DNA of 64,000 nt from Geodermatophilus tzadiensis (GTDB lineage: Bacteria; Actinomycetota; Actinomycetes; Mycobacteriales; Geodermatophilaceae). Made by a program: the position numbers and the translations under genes. The notes beneath the pieces are model-generated. The model was not told the origin of the DNA and made no database searches. It was given only the letters and a program-made list of their open reading frames with translations. Positions 52,535-61,070 of this stretch are shown here, one piece after another (position 1 is the first letter of the stretch; the number at the start of each line of letters is the position of its first letter). The stretch is from NCBI RefSeq assembly GCF_003002915.1, contig NZ_PVTG01000001.1:248001-312000 (forward strand), read 5' to 3'.

Positions 52535-53377
52535 TCAGGCTCCCGCCGGGCGTGTCCGCACGTGCTGCACGTCGCCGCTGGCCAGCTCCACGGTGCCGTC
52601 GGGGGTGCGCACCACCAGCCGGCCGTCCCAGTCGACGCCGGTGGCGGTGCCCGACAGCGTGGCGCCGTCGGGCAGGGCGACGGCGACCTCGGCGCCGACG
52701 GTGGAGCACCAGGCGAGGTAGTCGGTGGCCAGGCCGGTGGCCACCGGGTCGCCGAGCGCGGCGGTCCAGGCGAGGTAGCGCCGCTCCAGGGCCCGCAGGT
52801 AGGCCAGCAGCACGGGGGCGCGGTCGACCGGGGCGCCGGTCACCAGCGTCAGTGACGACCCGGTCGGGGGCAGCTCCTCGCGCCGGGTCGAGACGTTCAG
52901 GCCGGTGCCGACGACGACCGCGGTGCCGGCCGCCTCGGCCAGGATGCCGGCGAGCTTGGCGCCGTCCACCGCGAGCAGGTCGTTGGGCCACTTGAGCGAG
53001 GAGCGCACGCCGGTGACCTCGCCGACGGCCTCGGCCAGCGCCACGCCGGTGAGCAGCGGCAGCCACCCGCGCCGGGCCGCCGGCACGTCGGGGCGCAACA
53101 GCACCGAGACGGTCAGCCCGGCCCGCGGCGGGGAGGCCCAGGTGCGCGCCAGCCGCCCGCGGCCGGCGGCCTGGTGCTCGGCGACGAGGACGAGCCCCTC
53201 GCCGGCGTCGTCGTCGCCGGCCCGCTCGAGGAGGACGGCGTTGGTCGAGCCGACCTCGTCCACGACCTCCACCGAGCGCCACAGCCGGCTGTCGCGGGTC
53301 AGCGCCGCCTGCAGCGCCGGGGCGTCCAGGGGCGGGCGGTCGAGCTCCGACCAGCGGGCGGAGGACGCGTCGGGCAC
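52535..53377 (-). CDS. birA: Biotin-[acetyl-CoA-carboxylase] ligase
   Basis: The 280-residue monofunctional biotin protein ligase activates biotin with ATP and attaches it to the carboxylase carrier lysine. [14 protein letters not shown] is the biotinyl-adenylate loop, [11 protein letters not shown] contains the catalytic Lys, and the C-terminal SH3-like domain runs from about residue 220. There is no N-terminal DNA-binding domain, so it does not act as a repressor. The GTG start at 53377 has a -10 box six bases upstream that overlaps, on the opposite strand, the -10 box of the divergent accD5 gene. It serves AccA3, encoded 3 kb away. Confidence 0.94.
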   Translation of the reverse strand: MPDASSARWSELDRPPLDAPALQAALTRDSRLWRSVEVVDEVGSTNAVLLERAGDDDAGEGLVLVAEHQAAGRGRLARTWASPPRAGLTVSVLLRPDVPAARRGWLPLLTGVALAEAVGEVTGVRSSLKWPNDLLAVDGAKLAGILAEAAGTAVVVGTGLNVSTRREELPPTGSSLTLVTGAPVDRAPVLLAYLRALERRYLAWTAALGDPVATGLATDYLAWCSTVGAEVAVALPDGATLSGTATGVDWDGRLVVRTPDGTVELASGDVQHVRTRPAGA

Positions 53378-53382
53378 TCCCC

Positions 53383-53388
53383 TACGCT
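53383..53388 (+). promoter_or_regulatory. Probable -10 box of the leaderless accD5 promoter
   Basis: TACGCT lies eight bases before the GTG at 53397. It shares five bases with the -10 box on the other strand. Confidence 0.6.
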
Positions 53389-53389
53389 A
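53384..53389 (-). promoter_or_regulatory. Probable -10 box of the leaderless birA promoter
   Basis: TAGCGT on the minus strand ends six bases before the GTG at 53377. It shares bases 53384-53388 with the accD5 -10 box, so only one of the two promoters can be opened at once. Confidence 0.6.
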
Positions 53390-53396
53390 CGGCCCC

Positions 53397-55022
53397 GTGA
53401 CTGCGGCTGAACGGGAGAGCGCCGGCGAGCACACGCCCGGTGACATCGACGTCCACACGACCGCCGGCAAGCTGGCGGACTTCGAGCGCCGGGTCCAGGA
53501 GGCCGTCCACGCCGGGTCCGAGCGGGCGGTGGAGAAGCAGCACGCCGCCGGCAAGATGACCGCCCGCGAGCGCATCGAGGCGCTGCTGGACCCCGGCTCG
53601 TTCACGGAGCTCGACGAGTTCGCCCGCCACCGCTCCACCACCTTCGGCATGGAGGCCCGGCGCCCCTTCGGCGACGGCGTCGTCACCGGGTACGGGACGG
53701 TCGACGGCCGCCCGGTCTGCGTCTTCTCCCAGGACGTCACCGTCTTCGGCGGCAGCCTCGGCGAGGTCTACGGCGAGAAGATCACCAAGGTCCTCGACCT
53801 GGCCGTGCGCAACGGCTGCCCGGTGATCGGCATCAACGAGGGCGGCGGCGCGCGCATCCAGGAGGGCGTGGTCTCCCTGGGCCTCTACGGCGAGATCTTC
53901 CGGCGCAACGTGCACGCCTCCGGGGTCATCCCGCAGATCTCGCTGGTCATGGGCGCCGCGGCCGGCGGGCACGTGTACTCCCCCGCGCTCACCGACTTCG
54001 TCGTGATGGTCGACCAGACCTCGCAGATGTTCATCACCGGCCCCGACGTGGTGAAGACGGTGACCGGTGAGGACGTGACGCTCGAGGAGCTCGGCGGCGC
54101 CCGCACGCACAACACCAAGTCCGGCGTCGCGCACTACCTGGCCGAGGACGAGGCCGACGCGCTGGACTACGTCACGGCGCTGCTGTCCTACCTGCCGAGC
54201 AACAACCTCGACCCGCTGCCGGTCGTGGAGGTCGCCCCGGCCGACACCACGCCGGACGGCGTCACCGACGCCGACCACGAGCTCGACACGCTCGTCCCCG
54301 ACTCGGCCAACACGCCCTACGACATGCACACCGTCGTCGAGCACGTGCTCGACGACGGGGAGTTCCTCGAGGTGCAGGCGCTGTTCGCGCCCAACATCGT
54401 GGTCGGCTTCGGCCGGGTCGAGGGCCGGCCGGTCGGCGTGGTGGCCAACCAGCCCACCCAGTTCGCCGGCACGCTGGACATCGACGCCAGCGAGAAGGCC
54501 GCCCGCTTCGTGCGCACCTGCGACGCCTTCAACATCCCGGTGCTCACCTTCGTCGACGTCCCGGGCTTCCTCCCGGGGACCTCGCAGGAGTGGGAGGGGA
54601 TCATCCGCCGCGGCGCGAAGCTGATCTACGCCTACGCCGAGGCCACGGTCCCGAAGATCACCGTGATCACCCGCAAGGCCTACGGCGGCGCCTACGACGT
54701 CATGGGCTCCAAGCACCTGGGCGCCGACCTCAACCTGGCCTGGCCGACCGCGCAGGTCGCCGTCATGGGGGCCCAGGGGGCGGTCAACATCCTGTACCGG
54801 CGCGAGCTCGCCGACGCCGCCGACCCCGACGCCCGCCGCGCCGAGCTCGTCACCGAGTACGAGGACACGCTGCTGTCGCCGTACATCGCGGCCGACCGTG
54901 GGTACGTGGACCAGGTGATCCGCCCCTCGGAGACCCGCATCGAGATCACCAAGGCGTTGCGGCTGCTGGCCAACAAGCGGCAGACGCTCCCGCCGAAGAA
55001 GCACGGGAACATCCCGCTGTGA
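53397..55022 (+). CDS. accD5: Acyl-CoA carboxylase carboxyltransferase beta subunit
   Basis: The 541-residue carboxyltransferase transfers CO2 from biotin to propionyl- or acetyl-CoA to make methylmalonyl- or malonyl-CoA. The two crotonase-like halves include [18 protein letters not shown], the first oxyanion loop [24 protein letters not shown] and the second loop with [16 protein letters not shown]. AccD5 of M. tuberculosis is 548 residues. The stop overlaps the accE start (GTGA). Placement before accE, maf and, further on, accA3 matches Rv3280-Rv3285. Substrate range is by analogy. Confidence 0.96.
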   Translation: MTAAERESAGEHTPGDIDVHTTAGKLADFERRVQEAVHAGSERAVEKQHAAGKMTARERIEALLDPGSFTELDEFARHRSTTFGMEARRPFGDGVVTGYGTVDGRPVCVFSQDVTVFGGSLGEVYGEKITKVLDLAVRNGCPVIGINEGGGARIQEGVVSLGLYGEIFRRNVHASGVIPQISLVMGAAAGGHVYSPALTDFVVMVDQTSQMFITGPDVVKTVTGEDVTLEELGGARTHNTKSGVAHYLAEDEADALDYVTALLSYLPSNNLDPLPVVEVAPADTTPDGVTDADHELDTLVPDSANTPYDMHTVVEHVLDDGEFLEVQALFAPNIVVGFGRVEGRPVGVVANQPTQFAGTLDIDASEKAARFVRTCDAFNIPVLTFVDVPGFLPGTSQEWEGIIRRGAKLIYAYAEATVPKITVITRKAYGGAYDVMGSKHLGADLNLAWPTAQVAVMGAQGAVNILYRRELADAADPDARRAELVTEYEDTLLSPYIAADRGYVDQVIRPSETRIEITKALRLLANKRQTLPPKKHGNIPL

Positions 55023-55234
55023 GCGAGCAGCGTCCCCTCCTGCGGGTCGTGCGGGGCGAGCCCACCGACGAGGAGCTCGCCGCCCTCACCGTCGTGGTGG
55101 CCGCGCTCGCGCAGGGCGGCCGGCCGCGCCGCCGTCCGGTGCCGGTCGGCGCGTGGGCCTCGTACGGCGACGCGCACCGGCAGCCGGTGCGGCCCGGCCC
55201 GGGCGGCTGGCGCGCCTCGGGGAGGTTCGCGTGA
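55019..55234 (+). CDS. accE: Acyl-CoA carboxylase epsilon subunit
   Basis: The 71-residue protein has the short AccE/epsilon pattern: [24 protein letters not shown] followed by an Arg/Pro-rich stretch and a C-terminal Trp- and Pro-rich motif (GGWRASGRF). It stabilises the AccA3-AccD5 complex. Rv3281 is 177 residues, so this is the minimal form. GTG overlaps the accD5 stop and its own stop overlaps maf, tying all three in one translated unit. Confidence 0.88.
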   Translation: MSEQRPLLRVVRGEPTDEELAALTVVVAALAQGGRPRRRPVPVGAWASYGDAHRQPVRPGPGGWRASGRFA

Positions 55235-55839
55235 CCGGCGTGCGCCGGCTGGTGCTCGCCTCGGCGTCCCCCGCCCGACTGGCCCTGCTGCGCCAGGCGG
55301 GCCTCGCACCCGAGGTCGTGGTGAGCGACCTGGACGAGTCCACCGTGACGGCGCCGCGGGTCGCCGAACGGGTCGCCCTGCTGGCCGCGGCCAAGGCCGC
55401 CACCGTCGCCGGGCGGGAGGACGACGCGCTCGTCGTGGGCGCGGACTCGCTGCTGGAGTTCCGCGGCCAGGCGATGGGCAAGCCGGCCGACGCCGCCGAG
55501 GCGCGGGACCGCTGGCGGCGGATGTCCGGCCGCAGCGGCACCCTGCACACCGGCCAGGCGCTGCTCGACGTCCGCGGCGGGTCGGTGGCGTCCCGGGACG
55601 TCGTCGTCACCTCGACGGTCGTGCACTTCGCCACCCCGACCGCCGCCGAGGTGGACGCCTACCTGGCCACCGGGGAGCCGCTGGCGGTGGCCGGCGCCTT
55701 CACCCTCGACGGGCTGGGCGCGCCGTTCGTCCGGCGGGTGGAGGGCGACCCGGCGTCGGTGGTCGGGCTGTCCCTGGCCGCGCTGCGCGAGCAGCTGGCC
55801 CGGCGCGGCCTGGCGATCACCGACCTCTGGCGCCGGTAG
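55231..55839 (+). CDS. maf: Maf family nucleotide pyrophosphatase
   Basis: The 202-residue cytoplasmic enzyme hydrolyses non-canonical or modified nucleoside triphosphates and prevents their incorporation. The N-terminus LVLASASPARLALLRQAGL carries the SASPAR motif, and GADSLLEFRG supplies the catalytic acid region. RVEGDPASVVGLSL is the C-terminal consensus. The GTG overlaps the accE stop; GGAGG is just upstream. It matches Rv3282 in position. Confidence 0.93.
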   Translation: MTGVRRLVLASASPARLALLRQAGLAPEVVVSDLDESTVTAPRVAERVALLAAAKAATVAGREDDALVVGADSLLEFRGQAMGKPADAAEARDRWRRMSGRSGTLHTGQALLDVRGGSVASRDVVVTSTVVHFATPTAAEVDAYLATGEPLAVAGAFTLDGLGAPFVRRVEGDPASVVGLSLAALREQLARRGLAITDLWRR

Positions 55840-55843
55840 GGCG

Positions 55844-56626
55844 TCAGCCGCCGGGCGCCGGCGCGGGCCGACGCGAGGCCGACACGTCGGGGTCCGGGGA
55901 CAGCGCGAGGCAGTCGCAGTGGTCCGGCGTGCCGGCGATGTGGTCGCGCGCCTCCGCCGCCGACATGACCCGCCGGGTGACCCAGTCCGGCCGCTCGCCC
56001 AGGCGCAGCAGGAACTCGGTGTAGCCGCGCTCGGCGAGCAGGTCGAGCACCTCGTACGCCCCGGGGCGGTTCACCTCGAAGAACACCGACGGCCGCACCG
56101 TCGTCAGCCCCCGCAGGGCCCCGAGCTCGTGCCCCTCGACGTCGATCTTGACCAGCGTGGGTGCCCCGTGCTCGGCCACCAGCGTGTCCAGGGTGTTGAG
56201 CGGGACGGTGATGCTGGTCCCCCACTCCAGCTCCGCCCCCGCGCCGGTCGCCCCCGTCACGCGCTCCTCCTCGAGGGTCGCGAGCGCGTCGGCCGTCGTG
56301 CAGAACAGCAGCGCCTCGCCGGCGTGGTCGGACACGGCGGTCTGCACCACGGTCACCCCGTCGTCGGCGCGGAACCGGCGGTGCAGGTGCTCGGACAGGC
56401 GCGGCTGGGGCTCGACGGCCACGACCCGGGCGGCGAGGTCGCGGAAGGCCGCGGTGAACTCGCCGATGTTGGCACCGACGTCGAGGACCAGGTCGCCGGG
56501 GTGGACCAGCTCCGAGAACAGCCGGCGCTGGTTGCGGCGCGTCCCGACGACCTTCCGGCCGACGTTGCGGACGTGGAAGTACAGCCCCGGCGTCCGGGTG
56601 AGCAGCAGTCGGTGGAGGGCCAGCAT
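55844..56626 (-). CDS. FkbM family methyltransferase
   Basis: The 260-residue class I methyltransferase has the SAM-binding motif LVLDVGANIGEF (about 46-57), VVAVEPQPRLSEHL and VKIDVEGHELGALRGL, which together define the FkbM family. Members O-methylate sugars or small molecules. The target is unknown. The ATG at 56626 has a -10-like TAGCCT six bases upstream. It converges on maf with a four-base gap and is divergent from accA3. Its position between maf and accA3 is not part of the mycobacterial order, so it may be an insertion in this lineage. Confidence 0.88.
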   Translation of the reverse strand: MLALHRLLLTRTPGLYFHVRNVGRKVVGTRRNQRRLFSELVHPGDLVLDVGANIGEFTAAFRDLAARVVAVEPQPRLSEHLHRRFRADDGVTVVQTAVSDHAGEALLFCTTADALATLEEERVTGATGAGAELEWGTSITVPLNTLDTLVAEHGAPTLVKIDVEGHELGALRGLTTVRPSVFFEVNRPGAYEVLDLLAERGYTEFLLRLGERPDWVTRRVMSAAEARDHIAGTPDHCDCLALSPDPDVSASRRPAPAPGG

Positions 56627-56632
56627 CCGCGA

Positions 56633-56638
56633 AGGCTA
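56633..56638 (-). promoter_or_regulatory. Probable -10 box of a leaderless promoter, FkbM gene
   Basis: TAGCCT on the minus strand ends six bases before the ATG at 56626. Confidence 0.6.
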
Positions 56639-56741
56639 AGCGACCGGGGCGGGTTTCGGTACGGCGCCCGGGACGGTCGATCCGGCGTCCGGCGCGGCGG
56701 GCGCGGACCGAACCGGGCGGGAGCCGGGAGACCGCACTGGA

Positions 56742-56747
56742 TACAGT
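56742..56747 (+). promoter_or_regulatory. Possible -10 box of the accA3 promoter (leadered)
   Basis: TACAGT lies 30 bases before the TTG start, leaving room for a leader of about 24 bases that includes GAGGAG at 56765-56770. This differs from the leaderless spacing used by other genes here. Confidence 0.45.
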
Positions 56748-56777
56748 CCGGGCGGTCCACGAGCGAGGAGACGTCCG

Positions 56778-58547
56778 TTGCAGAAGGTCCTGATCGCCAA
56801 CCGCGGGGAGATCGCCGTCCGCGTCGCGCGTGCGTGCCGGGACGCGGGGCTGGTCAGCGTCGCCGTCTACGCCGAGCCCGACCGGGACGCGCTGCACGTG
56901 CGGGCGGCCGACGAGGCCTTCGCCCTCGGCGGGACGACGCCCGGCGACTCCTACCTGGTGATCGACAAGATCCTCGACGCCGCGAAGCGGTCGGGCGCCG
57001 ACGCCGTCCACCCCGGCTACGGGTTCCTGTCGGAGAACGCCGGCTTCGCCCAGGCCGTCCTCGACGCCGGGCTCACCTGGATCGGCCCCTCCCCGCAGGC
57101 GATCATCGACCTCGGCGACAAGGTCGCCGCCCGGCACATCGCCATGAAGGTGGGCGCACCCCTCGTCCCGGGCACCGAGGACCCGGTCGGGGGCGCCGAC
57201 GAGGTGCTCGCCTTCGCCCGCGAGCACGGCCTCCCCGTGGCCATCAAGGCCGCCTTCGGCGGGGGCGGGCGCGGCCTGAAGGTCGCCCGCACCGAGGAGG
57301 AGATCCCGGAGCTGTTCGACTCCGCCGTCCGCGAGGCGGTGGCCGCCTTCGGCCGCGGCGAGTGCTTCGTCGAGCGGTTCCTCGACCAGCCGCGGCACGT
57401 CGAGGCGCAGGTGCTCGCCGACACCCACGGCAACGTCGTCGTCGTCGGCACCCGGGACTGCTCGCTGCAGCGGCGCAACCAGAAGCTGGTCGAGGAGGCG
57501 CCCGCGCCGTTCCTCAGCGACGAGCAGCGGGCGCGCATCCACGAGTCGGCCAAGGCCATCTGCCGGGAGGCCGGCTACCACGGCGCCGGCACCGTCGAGT
57601 ACCTCGTCGGCGCCGACGGGTCGATCTCCTTCCTCGAGGTCAACACCCGGCTGCAGGTCGAGCACCCGGTGTCGGAGGAGACCAGCGGCATCGACCTGGT
57701 GCGCCAGCAGTTCCGCATCGCCGACGGGCTGCCGCTCGAGGTTCCCGAGGACCCGGTCCCGCGGGGGCACAGCATCGAGTTCCGCATCAACGCCGAGGAC
57801 GCCGGGCGCGGCTTCATGCCCGCCCCCGGCCCGGTGACCCGCCTGGAGATCCCGCAGGGCCCGGGTGTGCGCTGGGACTCCGGCGTGGAGACCGGCGGCG
57901 AGGTGGCCGGCGCGTTCGACTCGATGCTGGCCAAGCTGATCGTCACCGGCGCCACCCGCACCGAGGCCCTGCAGCGGGCCCGCCGCGCGCTCGACGAGCT
58001 GGTGGTCGAGGGCATGCCCACGGTGATCCCGTTCCACCGGGCGGTGGTGCGCGACGAGGCCTTCACCAGCGAGCCGTTCAGCGTGCACACCCGCTGGATC
58101 GAGACCGGCTGGGACAACCAGGTCCCGCCCTACACGGCCCCGCCGGCCGGGACCGACGAGGAGGCGCCGCGGCAGACGGTCGTCGTCGAGGTCGGCGGCC
58201 GCCGGCTGGAGGTCTCGCTGCCCGCCGGCCTGGCCGCGGGGGGCGGCGTTCCGGTGGCCGCGGGCGGCGGTGCGAAGCCGCGCAGGCGGGGGTCCGGGCA
58301 CGGCGGCTCGGGGGCGTCCGGCGACTCCCTCACCTCGCCGATGCAGGGCACGATCGTCAAGGTCGCCGTGGAGGAGGGCGCCTCGGTGGAGGCCGGCGAC
58401 CTCGTCGTCGTCCTCGAGGCCATGAAGATGGAGCAGCCGATCGTGGCGCACAAGGCCGGCACCGTGACCGGCCTGGCGGCCGAGGTCGGTGCCGGCGTCA
58501 CCAGCGGCGCGGTCCTCTGCACCATCGTCGACGCCGCCGCGGAGTAG
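56778..58547 (+). CDS. accA3: Acyl-CoA carboxylase biotin carboxylase/carrier alpha subunit
   Basis: The 589-residue protein carboxylates its own biotin with ATP and bicarbonate and delivers it to AccD5. The biotin carboxylase domain begins [18 protein letters not shown], has the ATP-grasp loop [11 protein letters not shown] and [16 protein letters not shown] Gly/Arg-rich linker leads to the carrier domain with EAMKMEQP; Lys550 is the biotinylated residue. AccA3 of M. tuberculosis is 600 residues. The start is TTG at 56778, chosen because GAGGAG lies seven bases upstream and the protein begins [10 protein letters not shown] as in homologues. Confidence 0.96.
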   Translation: MQKVLIANRGEIAVRVARACRDAGLVSVAVYAEPDRDALHVRAADEAFALGGTTPGDSYLVIDKILDAAKRSGADAVHPGYGFLSENAGFAQAVLDAGLTWIGPSPQAIIDLGDKVAARHIAMKVGAPLVPGTEDPVGGADEVLAFAREHGLPVAIKAAFGGGGRGLKVARTEEEIPELFDSAVREAVAAFGRGECFVERFLDQPRHVEAQVLADTHGNVVVVGTRDCSLQRRNQKLVEEAPAPFLSDEQRARIHESAKAICREAGYHGAGTVEYLVGADGSISFLEVNTRLQVEHPVSEETSGIDLVRQQFRIADGLPLEVPEDPVPRGHSIEFRINAEDAGRGFMPAPGPVTRLEIPQGPGVRWDSGVETGGEVAGAFDSMLAKLIVTGATRTEALQRARRALDELVVEGMPTVIPFHRAVVRDEAFTSEPFSVHTRWIETGWDNQVPPYTAPPAGTDEEAPRQTVVVEVGGRRLEVSLPAGLAAGGGVPVAAGGGAKPRRRGSGHGGSGASGDSLTSPMQGTIVKVAVEEGASVEAGDLVVVLEAMKMEQPIVAHKAGTVTGLAAEVGAGVTSGAVLCTIVDAAAE

Positions 58548-58549
58548 TC

Positions 58550-58568
58550 GGCCGCCGACCCGGCGGCC
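58550..58568. terminator. Short hairpin between convergent accA3 and the lectin metalloprotease gene
   Basis: A 7-bp stem (GGCCGCC at 58550-58556 with GGCGGCC at 58562-58568) and a 5-base loop lie between the stop codons. Short, so uncertain. Confidence 0.4.
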
Positions 58569-58575
58569 CCCGCCC

Positions 58576-60984
58576 TCAGCGGAGGGGGTCGGCCGGGGAG
58601 GTCCAGACGACCCGGCCGGCGGAGTGGATCGCCAGCCGCCCGTCGTCCTGCACGACGGCCACCGCCCCCGGCGACCGCCACGTGCCGGTCGCCCACAGCG
58701 CCCGGCCGTCCCCGGCGTAGCTGACCAGGTTGCCGTCGGACTGCATCACCAGCCGCACGCCGCCGCCGTAGGCGTGGCTCGCCCAGACGGGGCGGCCGTC
58801 GGCGGCGTAGACCACCAGGTTGCCGTCGGTCTGCGTCACCGCGCGGTAGCGGCCGTTCGGCGAGGTGATCGCCTGCTCGGCGGCGAGGGCCTGCCCGGGC
58901 CGCAGCCGGTCGGGGGTGTCCCAGCCGGTGGACCACACCGGCGCCCCGTCGGCGCGGTAGAGCACCAGGTTGCCGTCGTCCTGCATCACCAGCGCGCCCG
59001 GCCGCGCGCCCCAGGTCCGGGTGTCCCAGACCGGGTGGCCGCCGTGGGTGTAGACGACGAGGTTGCCGTCGGTCTGCAGGGTCAGGTAGGTGTCGCGCGC
59101 GTAGGTGTTGCTCGCCCACAGCACCCGCCCGTCGGCGGCGTAGACGACGAGGTTGCCGTCGGCCTGGAACACCGCGCGGTAGCGGCCACCGGGGGCGGTG
59201 AGGGCCTGGTCGGCGACGAGGGCCCGGCCCGGGCGCAGCGCCTCGGGCCGGTCGCGCCCGGTCGACCAGGCGGTGCTGCCGTCGGCCCGGACCAGCCGCA
59301 GGTCGCCGGAGTCCTGCAGCACGAGGCGGGTCGCGCCGCTGCCCCACGTGCGGCTGTCCCACAGCGCGCGCGTGCCGGCGTAGACGACCAGGTTGCCGTC
59401 GGTCTGCATCACCAGCCGGGCCCCCGCGCCGTAGCTGCCGCTGGCCCACGGGACGCGACCGTCGGGGGCCTGGACGACGAGGTTGCCGTCGGTCTGCATC
59501 GTCGCCCGGTAGCGGCCGTCGGCCGACCGCAGCGCCTGGCCGGCGGTGAGCTCCTGACCGGCCTGGAGCACGGGGGTGCCGTCCGCGCCGGCGCTCGGCG
59601 TCGCGCCCACGACCTCCACCGTGGCACCGGCGGTCCCGAGCTCGCGCACGGTGACGGTGAGGCCGGCGACGGCCACCGGCCGGCCCACCGGCAGGGCGGT
59701 CTGCCGGTCACGCGACCAGTTCGCGCGGGCCGACGGGGTGGCGTCGAGCAGGAGGGCGCCGTCGGACCCGGTCGTGCTGCGGCGGAGCAGCACCCCGGCC
59801 TCCAGCTGCCACCGGTTGGTCGGGGCGAGGTAGGCGTCGCGGCCGGCCGCCGGCCGGTACTCCAGCCACGACTCGGTGCCGTCGGCGGCGACCAGGCGCA
59901 GGGCACGCACGCCCGTGCGACCGGAGACCGGCGCCAGGGTGTGGGTCGCCGGGGGTCCCGAGGGGGTGACGGTGCGCACGCCGTCCGCGGGCAGCACGCC
60001 GAGTCGGGCGGCCTGCGGGACGCTCAGCGACCCGACCTGCTCCCAGGAGCCGCCCATGACGTCGTAGTAGTCCTCGTAGGGCGCCACCGCGCAGGAGCCG
60101 GTGTCGAGAGCGGCGTCGCACTGGCGCAGCGAGGAGTGGCCCAGGCCGAGGTTGTGGCCCACCTCGTGAGCGAGAACGGACAGGGTGGTCGCGCGCACGT
60201 AGAGGTAGCCGCCGGAGCCCGGTCCGGTGCCGATCTGCGCGAGGCCGTACGCGCAGTCGGGCATCTGCGCCGGGTAGCCCGGGACGTAGAGGAGCAGGTG
60301 CCGGCCCGGGCCGCGGGGAAAGCCCACGGTGGCCGCCACGTCGTCCCACATCCGCCAGGGGTCGCTGCAGGCGTAGGACGTGGACACCCAGGACGGGGCG
60401 CCGGCGGTGGCGTGCAGGCGGACCGCGCCGTCGGTCTGGCTGGACCAGAAGTCGGCGACCGGCCCGTTCACCGCGTCGACCACCTGCTGCACCGTGGTGG
60501 CGTCCGCGGCCAGGCCCGGGGGGCTGACCAGGACGACCGTGACCTCGTTGGTGTACGGGGCCGTCGTCGCCGCGGGCGCGGGCTCGGCCGGGGCGAGGAC
60601 CTCCGCGGCCACCACCTCGTGCACCGGCTCGTCGGTCGCGGCGGTCGTCCCGGGCACCTCCTCGCCGAGGACCACCTCGACGGTGGCGCCCACCGGGAGC
60701 TCGTCGACGTCGGCGGTGTCGACGCGGACGCCCTCCCCCGTGTCGGTCTCCACCCAGCTGGCCAGGTCGCCGTGGTCGCCGGTGCGCTCCGCGGCCGCGG
60801 CCGGGTCGGCGGACTCGACGTAGGCCTGGACGAGCTCACCGACCACCGTCGCGCCGGCGGCGGGCTCCTCGTCGGCGTGCGCGGGCGCGCCCACCCCGAG
60901 ACCGGGCACGAGGGCCAGCGCCGCCGCGGCGACGGTGACGAGCACCGGGGTCCGCAGGGCACGCGGGCGGGACACGAGTGACAC
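58576..60984 (-). CDS. Secreted zinc metalloprotease with bulb-type lectin repeats
   Basis: The 802-residue product has a signal peptide (PVLVTVAAAALALVPGLGVG then APAHA), an acidic N-terminal part of about 130 residues, and a metzincin-like protease domain. The zinc motif HEVGHNLGLGHSS gives His273, Glu274, His277 and His283, with the Met-turn YDVMG. It resembles gametolysin-type (M11) sequences but I would not fix the family. The C-terminal 260 residues contain nine QxDGNLVxY-like strands, about three B-lectin domains, seven of them with a near-complete mannose-site motif. The GTG at 60984 has GGAG five bases upstream. It probably binds surface glycans and cleaves protein outside the cell. 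Confidence 0.85.
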   Translation of the reverse strand: MSLVSRPRALRTPVLVTVAAAALALVPGLGVGAPAHADEEPAAGATVVGELVQAYVESADPAAAAERTGDHGDLASWVETDTGEGVRVDTADVDELPVGATVEVVLGEEVPGTTAATDEPVHEVVAAEVLAPAEPAPAATTAPYTNEVTVVLVSPPGLAADATTVQQVVDAVNGPVADFWSSQTDGAVRLHATAGAPSWVSTSYACSDPWRMWDDVAATVGFPRGPGRHLLLYVPGYPAQMPDCAYGLAQIGTGPGSGGYLYVRATTLSVLAHEVGHNLGLGHSSLRQCDAALDTGSCAVAPYEDYYDVMGGSWEQVGSLSVPQAARLGVLPADGVRTVTPSGPPATHTLAPVSGRTGVRALRLVAADGTESWLEYRPAAGRDAYLAPTNRWQLEAGVLLRRSTTGSDGALLLDATPSARANWSRDRQTALPVGRPVAVAGLTVTVRELGTAGATVEVVGATPSAGADGTPVLQAGQELTAGQALRSADGRYRATMQTDGNLVVQAPDGRVPWASGSYGAGARLVMQTDGNLVVYAGTRALWDSRTWGSGATRLVLQDSGDLRLVRADGSTAWSTGRDRPEALRPGRALVADQALTAPGGRYRAVFQADGNLVVYAADGRVLWASNTYARDTYLTLQTDGNLVVYTHGGHPVWDTRTWGARPGALVMQDDGNLVLYRADGAPVWSTGWDTPDRLRPGQALAAEQAITSPNGRYRAVTQTDGNLVVYAADGRPVWASHAYGGGVRLVMQSDGNLVSYAGDGRALWATGTWRSPGAVAVVQDDGRLAIHSAGRVVWTSPADPLR

Positions 60985-61070
60985 GGGGACTCCAGACGTG
61001 TGGGACGTGCCCTTCATCGGCACGCCGCCCGCCCGCCTGTACCGGCGCCCGGCGCGCTCACCCCAAGAGG

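Noticed and set aside
56639-56777. Riboswitch or attenuator in the accA3 leader
   Set aside because: The likely leader is only about 24 bases, too short for a known riboswitch, and no conserved structure is apparent.
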